From JAJFIE01 sp964344255 (lineage in GTDB: Bacteria; Pseudomonadota; Alphaproteobacteria; Rhodospirillales; Casp-alpha2): DNA of 64,000 bases. The translations under genes were made by a program, and so were the position numbers. Every line of letters begins with the position of its first letter. Within the stretch, counting starts at the first letter, position 1. The notes under the pieces were generated by a model. That model was not told the origin of the DNA. It saw nothing but the letters and a program-made list of their open reading frames with translations, and made no database searches. The DNA lies in NCBI GenBank assembly GCA_964344255.1, contig CAYFMQ010000014.1, forward strand, positions 16,682 through 80,681, read 5' to 3'. Positions 25,972 through 32,941 of the stretch are shown in pieces.

Positions 25972-26841
25972 TCAAGCAGGTTGAGTTGCAAGGGCAAGGG
26001 CTTCAAGGGTTGCGGTCACAAGATCATTGACCTCTTCCCTCGCCGCAAGATGGGAGGAACTGAGCGGCTTTCCACCGGATGCTTCCTTCAGGTCAAGGAT
26101 CGTCAGACCGACGAGAAACAGTTCGCGGAAAATAACCCGCTCGCTGAATCCCGGTAGAACCCGGAATTGCAATACTCCGGCAAGTTCCTTCAGCGCCCAT
26201 TCGACGTCCTGGGCATTGTGGCTGTCCAGGGTGCCGATCCTGTTGCGGATCACGAACCAGTCGTAATCTAAAATGTCTTCTTTTTGCCGCCCCATTCGCT
26301 GATTGAGCACCATTTCGGAATAATGGGAAGGACCCAGAACCTGCTTTCTTCGGGCGTCGATATGGCCGAGCACATCAAGGTCGACAAAACTGTCGTTTAC
26401 CGGCGTCACCAACAAACGGGCCGAACCATGTGCTATGCGGGACAACGGGCTGTCCGAACCCGGCGTATCGATCACCACGATATCATGGTTCACCCGCGCA
26501 CCGTCGATCAGGTACTGCAGGCGCTCGGCCGCCCGGTCCTCATCGGGTTTCGAGCCATCATCGCCGGTAACTTCCGAACCGGTATAATGCTGAGGCATGT
26601 GAACATTGCGCCCCAGGGTTTCAGCGTAGGTTTTGCGATTGCTGACGTACCGGCTAAGGCTCGATTGCCGGATATCGAGATCAATGGAAGCAACCCGATA
26701 TCCCCTTTCCATCAGGCCGATAATCATATGCATGGCGGTAGTGGATTTTCCGCATCCACCCTTTTCGTTTCCGATGACGACAACGGGTGCGCCACGGGTA
26801 GCCGTCGTGGTTTCTTCCTTTTTCCAGGGAAAGATACTCAT
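25972..26841 (-). CDS. mipZ: MipZ-like ParA-family ATPase, copy 1
   Basis: 289 residues. The deviant Walker A KGGCGKST is at 27-34, followed by the Asp-bearing strand IDLDIRQSSLSRYV and the switch IVVIDTPGSD. Diagnostic of the MipZ branch are SFVDLDVLGHIDA, VIFRELFLVGLTILDL and the C-terminal SHLAAREEVNDLV. MipZ forms a gradient from the chromosome-bound ParB and keeps FtsZ away from the poles. It overlaps the second copy by ATGA (26838-26841), so the two are translationally coupled. N-terminal residues before the Walker motif are longer than in Caulobacter MipZ. The gene symbol is by family. Confidence 0.9.
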   Translation of the reverse strand: MSIFPWKKEETTTATRGAPVVVIGNEKGGCGKSTTAMHMIIGLMERGYRVASIDLDIRQSSLSRYVSNRKTYAETLGRNVHMPQHYTGSEVTGDDGSKPDEDRAAERLQYLIDGARVNHDIVVIDTPGSDSPLSRIAHGSARLLVTPVNDSFVDLDVLGHIDARRKQVLGPSHYSEMVLNQRMGRQKEDILDYDWFVIRNRIGTLDSHNAQDVEWALKELAGVLQFRVLPGFSERVIFRELFLVGLTILDLKEASGGKPLSSSHLAAREEVNDLVTATLEALALATQPA

Positions 26842-27761
26842 GTTGTCGGGTGCCCGGCTGACATGTTCATTTCTGGTTTGGTTATCCGGGTTCTCGGTGA
26901 GCGCCGGGGGGGCTGCTGTCCGGTCGGTTGCTGAACGGACCCTGCAGGCGGAAAGCGTATGGCTTCTACGAGGTTGCGAACCTCCTGTCGCGCCGCCAGA
27001 TGGGACATACTCAGGCTTTTCTGATCCGCCATATCATCCTTCAGGTCCATGATGGTCAGGCCCTTTAGAAACAGTTCCCGGTAAATAACCCGTTCTCCGA
27101 AACCGGGCAGTAAGCGGAATCCGAACCGTTTGGCAAGGTCCTCAAGAAGCTGCGCCATTTCACGTTTTGAAAGGGCATCCAGGCTGCTCAGCCGGTTTCG
27201 CATGACGATCCAGTCGGTCGCTTTGAGGCCCAGATGGGCCCGGCTCTTGCGTTGTTGCCAAACGGATTCCGCGTAATGACTGGGCCGTTCAATGGACATT
27301 GTTTCCGGATCCACCGTCGCCAGGACATCCAGATCGACGAAGCTGTCATTCATCGGCGTTATCAGCGTGTCGGCCAGGGTATGGGCCAGACGGCTCCGTT
27401 TGCTGTCACTGCCCGGGGTGTCCACGACAACGGCATCGAAACGCGTTGAAAGCTGTCGCAGCAATCCGCCCAGGTCGCGAAGATCGCTTGTCATCTCGTC
27501 TGCGCTGAACCCGTCATCAACATCCATGGGTAGAAGCGTTTTGAGATCGGGTGCGGGAAGGTTCAGGCCGTTCCTCTCTGCGTATCGCCGGCGCAAATCG
27601 AAAAACCGTGTCAGGCTGCCCTGCCTGCCGTCGAGATCAACGCAGGCAACCGAAAAACCTGCACGCAATAGCCCGACGATAAGATGAACCGCCGTGGTCG
27701 ACTTGCCGCTACCACCCTTCTCGTTTCCCACGACGATAATCTGGCCGTGACTGACAGACAT
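26838..27761 (-). CDS. mipZ: MipZ-like ParA-family ATPase, copy 2
   Basis: 307 residues and first gene of the four-gene unit. The deviant Walker A is KGGSGKST (15-22). SFVDLDVLATVD, VIYRELFLKGLTIMDL and SHLAARQEVRNLV align with copy 1, so these are paralogs from a tandem duplication. Copy 2 has a longer, basic, Pro/Arg-rich C-terminal tail of about 40 residues (including PRRSPRTRITKPE), which could bind DNA or another protein. Copy 1 lacks this. The ATG follows a GGATTGAGGC context. Why a cell needs two MipZ proteins next to one another is not shown; Magnetospirillum is reported to carry two MipZ proteins. Confidence 0.9.
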   Translation of the reverse strand: MSVSHGQIIVVGNEKGGSGKSTTAVHLIVGLLRAGFSVACVDLDGRQGSLTRFFDLRRRYAERNGLNLPAPDLKTLLPMDVDDGFSADEMTSDLRDLGGLLRQLSTRFDAVVVDTPGSDSKRSRLAHTLADTLITPMNDSFVDLDVLATVDPETMSIERPSHYAESVWQQRKSRAHLGLKATDWIVMRNRLSSLDALSKREMAQLLEDLAKRFGFRLLPGFGERVIYRELFLKGLTIMDLKDDMADQKSLSMSHLAARQEVRNLVEAIRFPPAGSVQQPTGQQPPRRSPRTRITKPEMNMSAGHPTT

Positions 27762-27856
27762 GCCTCAATCCGGTTGTGTTCTGGTTGGCTCTTTTGCGTT
27801 CACCAGATGAGTCTACAAGGGCTTCCCGGGGGGGACAACAAGCAATGATCAATGAT

Positions 27857-28864
27857 CTAGAGCTTGTGGATCGTTCCGTTTGGCCGGAAGGCATGGAAGA
27901 CGAAGGCAAACGTGATGTCATGGGGGACGTCAAGCCACTGGCCGCCGCTCAGGCGTTGCGCGATAACGTTACCGACATCCTTGCCCTGCGAAATGATTGC
28001 ACTGTCGAGCGCTGAATTCTGCCCGGACTTCCAACTCAGCCTCAGATCGCCGCTATCGATCCGGCCTGTTTCCCGCAACAGCGGTAGCGTCCAGGCCTGT
28101 TCGCCGACGGCGACAACCCGAACCATGGGATTAACGCCTTCGGGCAAGTCACCTCTATATAGAAACGGGAAACTGGAAGAATCATAACCGACATAAGGAT
28201 TCATGCCGTACCGTCGCATCGAAGGATTGTTCGGAACGAGAACTTTTCCCTGGGGCGATCTGTCCCGAAAACTGGCCCAGGATTCAAGCCGTGAGGGTAG
28301 CATTTTCAAGGACTTTCCGGTGAGTTCTCCGATAATGCCCTCGCCCAGGAATTGCTGCCACCAGGTTTCCGTCTGGCGGTCATACATGACCAGGTCGGAA
28401 TTGCGCAGGTTGCCCGTGGTGCCGAAATCAAGGACTTTCCCGTCCAGTCTGCGGTCGAAAACAATGGATGAATTGCACAAGGGGCAATAGGTCACGGTTA
28501 CCGGTATTCCCGCGATCTCGTCATTGACGATTTCGTGCCATGTCAGGATACGCAACGGATAGGCTTTTGCCTCTCCACCGTGATGCAGGCCGACAACGGG
28601 CTCGGTATCGCTCAAGTCCATCACTTCGGAGACGTCGATGAACTTAGGCGCATCAATGGATGGAATGCCATCCTTCGGCGGACCGCCGGAAAAAATCTCG
28701 TCATAAGGAACGCTGTGGCTGGAGAAGTCGGTATTGGGCCAGGCGTAAGTCCATGCTTCCGGGTGGGAGTCATCTTTTGCCAAAGCTGAAATGGTAATCA
28801 TGGCGGCAAAAATAGCCGTTGCGGTGATGGCTAACCCGAGGATGTAGTGAATTGCCGTTTTCAT
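27857..28864 (-). CDS. DUF3179-domain exported protein
   Basis: 335 residues from the ATG at 28864; the longer frame to 28954 has no better start and would add 30 unrelated residues. The signal or anchor is at about 5-32 (IHYILGLAITATAIFAAMIT). The DUF3179 core is visible: AKAYPLRILTWHEIVND, VTYCPLCNSSIVFDR and GTTGNLRNSDLVMYDR. The CPLC motif is family-typical. The function of DUF3179 is not established. It is likely membrane-anchored on the outside. It is separated from the divergent GH114-like gene by about 125 bases. Confidence 0.84.
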   Translation of the reverse strand: MKTAIHYILGLAITATAIFAAMITISALAKDDSHPEAWTYAWPNTDFSSHSVPYDEIFSGGPPKDGIPSIDAPKFIDVSEVMDLSDTEPVVGLHHGGEAKAYPLRILTWHEIVNDEIAGIPVTVTYCPLCNSSIVFDRRLDGKVLDFGTTGNLRNSDLVMYDRQTETWWQQFLGEGIIGELTGKSLKMLPSRLESWASFRDRSPQGKVLVPNNPSMRRYGMNPYVGYDSSSFPFLYRGDLPEGVNPMVRVVAVGEQAWTLPLLRETGRIDSGDLRLSWKSGQNSALDSAIISQGKDVGNVIAQRLSGGQWLDVPHDITFAFVFHAFRPNGTIHKL

Positions 28865-28989
28865 GCAACCAGAGTGGCGAGATGGCCGGGGTTGTGCAAA
28901 ACAACGGTGTTCACATCCGGGTGAGTACGGAAATTGAGCCATGTATGATGGCAATCACTGTTTAACTTCTTTGATATAGGCTATTTCTC

Positions 28990-30177
28990 TTGCAAATACT
29001 GTATAGGGATGTGTTCGAGAGGCTTTCATTGGAACCTTCGCATAGAAAATCAGGAATTCGTTTCCGACGTGCCGGCCGTATGTTTTTGGCCTTGGCCCTG
29101 CTTGTGCTTGTTCCCCTGGTGGATATTTACCCTGTCTTTGCCCAGGAAACCGAGGAGGACGCTCCCGGGCGAGTCAGAATCCAGGGCCGTGATCTTCTCG
29201 AGGACGATACGCCGACCTTTTTCGATGAAGGACCTCTGGTCGATTTCCGCGAGGAGATGCGCCAGTTTATTCAGCGCATTTCCACCTATGCCCGGAGCAT
29301 TCGACCCGATTTCGCCGTTGTTGTTGAGAATGGCGGCGGCCTGACGGTGAAAACGGACCCGGTCGATGATACATTGATCCTTCCCGCCTCCGGTTTTACC
29401 CGATCCATCGACGGCATACTCTCCGTCGGCCTGTTTCACGGTTACAATACGTTTGGCGCTCCGCCGAAACCGGAGGCCCTGCAATCTCGTCTGTCGATCC
29501 TGGAGCGGGCGAAACGGAACGGTCTCGGGGTATTTGTGCTTGATCGGACGGATATGCCGGCAAGTATCGACCAGGGATTGGCCGAAAGCACAACACGAAA
29601 CTTCGCCTATCATGCCATCCCGACGGATACCGTCGAGAATGCGATCCTGCCCGACTATCCCCAGCGGCCTTCCCAGGAGAGCCCCAAGAGTATCGTCTCG
29701 TTACGCGATATCAGGAATTTCGCCGTGATCGGTAACTCACCGGCTTACGGCAGGCAGGATGAATTTGCCCTTCGCATGCACGGCACCAATTACGACATGC
29801 TGATTGTTGACGTATTCCATGGCCGTCAGCCGCTGACGAAACAGGCCGTTGAAACGCTGAAATACAAAAAGGTCGGTGCGAAACGCATGGTGTTGGCGCG
29901 CGTCGATATCGGTATCGCGTCAAGCTATCTCTACTACTGGAAAAACAACTGGCAACCGGGATCGCCGTCCTGGATCGGCGGGCCGCTGCACAACGATCCT
30001 GACCGCTATTATGTCAATTACTGGCGCCCGGAATGGCAACGCATCATCTATGGCGACACGGCATCCTATATCTATGGCATTATCGACCAGGGTTACGACG
30101 GCGTCGTCATTGCCGGTGCGGATATATTCGAAATCTTTGAAGGCGGCGAGCGGGCGGAAGAACGGCTCGGTCAATAA
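28990..30177 (+). CDS. Exported TM1410/GH114-like protein
   Basis: 395 residues from a TTG start; an ATG at 29080 begins immediately before the hydrophobic stretch FLALALLVLVPLVDIYPVFA and is a reasonable alternative. That stretch is a signal peptide, so the protein is exported. The C-terminal 200 residues match the TM1410 family (endo-alpha-1,4-polygalactosaminidase-like, GH114): NYDMLIVDVFHGRQPLT, RMVLARVDIGIASSYLYYWK, YYVNYWRPEWQRIIYG and GYDGVVIAGADIFEIFEGG. These form a TIM-barrel-like set of strands ending in acidic residues. The N-terminal third is variable. The substrate is probably a polysaccharide, but this is inference. Confidence 0.78.
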   Translation: MQILYRDVFERLSLEPSHRKSGIRFRRAGRMFLALALLVLVPLVDIYPVFAQETEEDAPGRVRIQGRDLLEDDTPTFFDEGPLVDFREEMRQFIQRISTYARSIRPDFAVVVENGGGLTVKTDPVDDTLILPASGFTRSIDGILSVGLFHGYNTFGAPPKPEALQSRLSILERAKRNGLGVFVLDRTDMPASIDQGLAESTTRNFAYHAIPTDTVENAILPDYPQRPSQESPKSIVSLRDIRNFAVIGNSPAYGRQDEFALRMHGTNYDMLIVDVFHGRQPLTKQAVETLKYKKVGAKRMVLARVDIGIASSYLYYWKNNWQPGSPSWIGGPLHNDPDRYYVNYWRPEWQRIIYGDTASYIYGIIDQGYDGVVIAGADIFEIFEGGERAEERLGQ

Positions 30178-30220
30178 CTGCCCACGCCGGGCTGTCACGT
30201 TACATCAGCAAACAAAAATA

Positions 30221-30235
30221 CGACGCAAAGCGTCG
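30221..30235 (-). terminator. Terminator of the small gene at 30239-30511
   Basis: Reading on the minus strand, CGACGC, loop TTT, GCGTCG, followed by TATTTTTGTTTG. It lies four bases after the minus-strand stop codon. Confidence 0.7.
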
Positions 30236-30238
30236 CGC

Positions 30239-30511
30239 TCAGGCTTGGCAGGTGGTTGTGTGAACGTCCTGGATGACAAATCCGTCGTCAGGCGGGAAAC
30301 GTTTGGCGATCAGTTCTCGCGCTTCGCTCTCGTCCTTGGCGATGACATCGCGTAACTGCGTGTCGGCCCAGTGATCGTCAAAGAAGCAATGGCTTTGGTT
30401 TTCTTTAACCAGGGCACGAACTTCCTTGTTGTAAATCGCCACTTCGAATAATTGCTGTCCTGATTTAGGTTGTTGCAGCATTTCGCTAACCTTTTCCCAC
30501 GTGGTCCCCAT
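30239..30511 (-). CDS. Small hypothetical protein
   Basis: 90 residues, no family recognised. It is hydrophilic and Glu/Gln/Lys-rich, with two central Trp/His residues (FFDDHWADTQL) and a C-terminal CQA. No signal peptide or membrane segment. It has a hairpin terminator directly after the stop and a plausible promoter upstream (30610-30583), which supports a single-gene unit. It is convergent with the GH114-like gene and sits in front of the AT-rich stretch to 30805. Confidence rests on the terminator and on amino-acid composition. Confidence 0.55.
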   Translation of the reverse strand: MGTTWEKVSEMLQQPKSGQQLFEVAIYNKEVRALVKENQSHCFFDDHWADTQLRDVIAKDESEARELIAKRFPPDDGFVIQDVHTTTCQA

Positions 30512-30582
30512 AACCTTCCTTGAAGAGCGAAATTTTCAGAACGTATGCCGATTGTCTGAATTGTTTCAATCTTATGACGAAA

Positions 30583-30610
30583 TTCTTAACAGCCTATTGA
30601 TGCCTGTCAA
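30583..30610 (-). promoter_or_regulatory. Candidate promoter of the small gene
   Basis: On the minus strand, TTGACA (30610-30605), a 16-base spacer, then TAAGAA (30588-30583). The -35 is perfect and the -10 is only partly consensus. It lies 72 bases upstream of the ATG. The rest of 30512-30805 (294 bases) shows no gene I can support. Confidence 0.35.
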
Positions 30611-30805
30611 CGAAGGTGATCGAGAAACCACAAAAAAATACGGTTTATTGTTAAATACATGACAAATCAGGCTATTTTTTGGCTGTAATGAGGCAATTTT
30701 CCATCGAAACAATTCCTCTCAGATCATGGAATTCATCCGATTCGGCATGTTTATGACTGTTCTGGGGTTTTGAAAGATGCTTTTAGAGATCCCTGGAAGG
30801 CAGTT

Positions 30806-32065
30806 TTACGCCATAACCTGTTCCGGGGGACGTCCGACAATGGCCGTATAGGCTTCTTTGTCCGTGGCCCCTTCGGTGCAGATGCAAAGCACCCGGCTTT
30901 CCGCATCCAGCTTCAAGTCCTCTCTTGCCCCGTCATCCAGCACGGCGGCAATCAGCCCCGCCACCCCGGCGCAGCCCGATTCACCGGCGACAAGCGGCGC
31001 ATCGCCGTTTACTCCTTCGGCGAGGATGCACATGGTGTCCGTCGCCGCTTCGTCGGGAATGGCGATAACGTCGTCCACACTGCGTTCCAGCAGTTTCCAG
31101 GGCAGCAGGGACAATTCGCCGCAGGACAGGCAGGCCATGACGGTATCGTACTCGCCCTCGATGGTGATGCGTTTACCGGCTAAGCCGCTTTCCAGCATAG
31201 CCGGGACATTGAGCGGATTGACGAAAACAAAGCGCGGTCTTTCCCTGCCCCAGTGGTGCCAGAACGGCGCGATCATGCCGCTGGCGAAGCCGCCGACGCC
31301 GCCCTGGACGAAAATATGGCTGGGGCGTTCACCTGTGGGAAGTTGATCGACGGTTTCGCGGGCCAGGACGGTATAGCCCGACATCACATCCAGGGGTATT
31401 TGCGTATAACCTTCATAGGAGGTATCCGAAATCACTGTCCAACCCTCTGCCCTGGCGACCTCGGCGCAGTGCTGGACCGTTTCGTCGTAGTTTCCCGTAT
31501 GTCGGATAACCTCGGCGCCATACGCGGCAATGGCGTCCGCCCGGCCCTGCAAGGTGGCCTTTGGAACATAAATGATACAGCGGCAGCCAAACATCTGTGC
31601 GCCCCAGGCGACGGAGCGCCCGTGGTTTCCCGCCGTGGCGCTGCAAACCGTCACGTCTTTCAGGGCGTCGGAGAAATCGCCGGACAACAGGGACTGGACA
31701 TCGGCATCCTCGCCGGTTTTCTCCTTGATCACCCGCTTCAGATACAGCGAAACGGCATAGGCGCCACCTAAGGCCTTGAAACTGCCGAGGCCGAAACGGG
31801 GGGCTTCGTACTTGAGGTGAAGCGCACCGATTCCCAGGCTTTCGGCCATGCCGTCCAGGGAAAACAGCGGTGTCGGCTCATAACCGGGCCAGGCCGTAAT
31901 TTCCCTGTAGGCCTTGTCGAAGGCCTCAGGCGTCATAAAGGCGCCGGGATCGCTGGCGTACTCGCCGGCGGGTGCGACATGGTCGTTGTGGAAACGCTTG
32001 ATGGTATAAGGGGTTTGCCTGAGCGTCATGGTGCACCATAATCCGTCTGGTTTGCTGATTTCCAT
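30806..32065 (-). CDS. dpaL: Diaminopropionate ammonia-lyase
   Basis: 419 residues from the ATG at 32065; an internal ATG at 32029 would shorten it by 12. Fold-type II PLP enzyme. The PLP Lys lies in RFGLGSFKALGG (K97), the phosphate-binding loop is TAGNHGRSVAWGA, and QGGVGGFASGM is a second family marker. C-terminal CTEGATDKEAY fits as well. The enzyme splits 2,3-diaminopropionate to pyruvate and ammonia. It is cytoplasmic. It diverges from chaC across 77-101 bases. The identity rests on family motifs; related threonine-dehydratase activities cannot be excluded. Confidence 0.88.
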   Translation of the reverse strand: MEISKPDGLWCTMTLRQTPYTIKRFHNDHVAPAGEYASDPGAFMTPEAFDKAYREITAWPGYEPTPLFSLDGMAESLGIGALHLKYEAPRFGLGSFKALGGAYAVSLYLKRVIKEKTGEDADVQSLLSGDFSDALKDVTVCSATAGNHGRSVAWGAQMFGCRCIIYVPKATLQGRADAIAAYGAEVIRHTGNYDETVQHCAEVARAEGWTVISDTSYEGYTQIPLDVMSGYTVLARETVDQLPTGERPSHIFVQGGVGGFASGMIAPFWHHWGRERPRFVFVNPLNVPAMLESGLAGKRITIEGEYDTVMACLSCGELSLLPWKLLERSVDDVIAIPDEAATDTMCILAEGVNGDAPLVAGESGCAGVAGLIAAVLDDGAREDLKLDAESRVLCICTEGATDKEAYTAIVGRPPEQVMA

Positions 32066-32142
32066 TCTTAATCAGGATAAGGAAATGACACAATACCGCG
32101 GGGCATGGAAAGGAATCTCTACTATAACCAGAAATTGGCAGA

Positions 32143-32826
32143 TTGAGTGAGCAGGTCCCGCTAACCATGAACGTAACCGCTATCCAGCCCGAGTTGCCGG
32201 ACATCCATAGCGGCGAGAATCTCTGGATTTTCGGCTATGGCTCATTGATGTGGCGCCCGGGGTTTGAGTTTCTCGAACAGCGCCAGGCGGTTCTTCATGG
32301 CTATCACCGTTCGTTTTGCATCTATTCGCATCACCACCGGGGCACGCTGGAAAACCCTGGTCTGGTTCTGGGTCTGGATACGGGTGGAAGCTGTATCGGA
32401 TGCGCGTTTGAGGTTGATGGTGAAAATGTCCCTGCGGTGGTCGCTTACCTGAATGAACGGGAACTGGTCGGCCACATCTTTCCGGAAACCCTCCTGGAAG
32501 AAAAGAGGCTGCTCGGCTACGCCTATACGCCGCGTCTGCTCGACGTGACTCTGAAAGGCAACGGTCCGTGCGAGGCGGAAACGGTCGTTACGGCCTATAC
32601 CTTCGTCGCCGACCAGGTTCACGAACATTATGCCGGCAAGCTTTCCATTTCCGATTCAGCGACCCTGATCATGAATGCCGTAGGGACATCGGGCCTGAAC
32701 CGGGATTACCTGATCAACACCATCCGACACCTGGAGCAAACCGGCTATACGGAGCCGGAACTGCATGCGTTGCTGACAGAAGTGGAAAACCGTACTGGAA
32801 TTCTCGATATTGGCGGCGGTATCTAG
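32143..32826 (+). CDS. chaC: ChaC-type gamma-glutamylcyclotransferase
   Basis: 227 residues from a TTG, or 219 from the ATG at 32167. The family start WIFGYGSLMWRPGF is present, with the GYGS motif that binds substrate, and AYLNERELV holds the likely catalytic Glu. ChaC enzymes degrade glutathione to 5-oxoproline and Cys-Gly in the cytoplasm. Full length for the family. It is preceded by a divergent promoter region and followed by about 115 noncoding bases containing a TATAAT before the histidine kinase. Confidence 0.9.
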   Translation: MSEQVPLTMNVTAIQPELPDIHSGENLWIFGYGSLMWRPGFEFLEQRQAVLHGYHRSFCIYSHHHRGTLENPGLVLGLDTGGSCIGCAFEVDGENVPAVVAYLNERELVGHIFPETLLEEKRLLGYAYTPRLLDVTLKGNGPCEAETVVTAYTFVADQVHEHYAGKLSISDSATLIMNAVGTSGLNRDYLINTIRHLEQTGYTEPELHALLTEVENRTGILDIGGGI

Positions 32827-32902
32827 TTTTGAAGATGTCATTGTATTGTCAGGTTAAAAATACACTATCCGGCTATGCTGGCAAACCTAGGTAAATCATT
32901 TC

Positions 32903-32908
32903 TATAAT
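32903..32908 (+). promoter_or_regulatory. -10 element of the histidine kinase gene
   Basis: A perfect TATAAT at 32903-32908. The -35 at about 32879-32884 (TGGCAA, 18-base spacer) is weak. It gives a leader of about 27 bases before the ATG at 32942. Confidence 0.4.
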
Positions 32909-32941
32909 CTGTCTTCCGGCTGGGAAGAGCGAGTTTAAATC

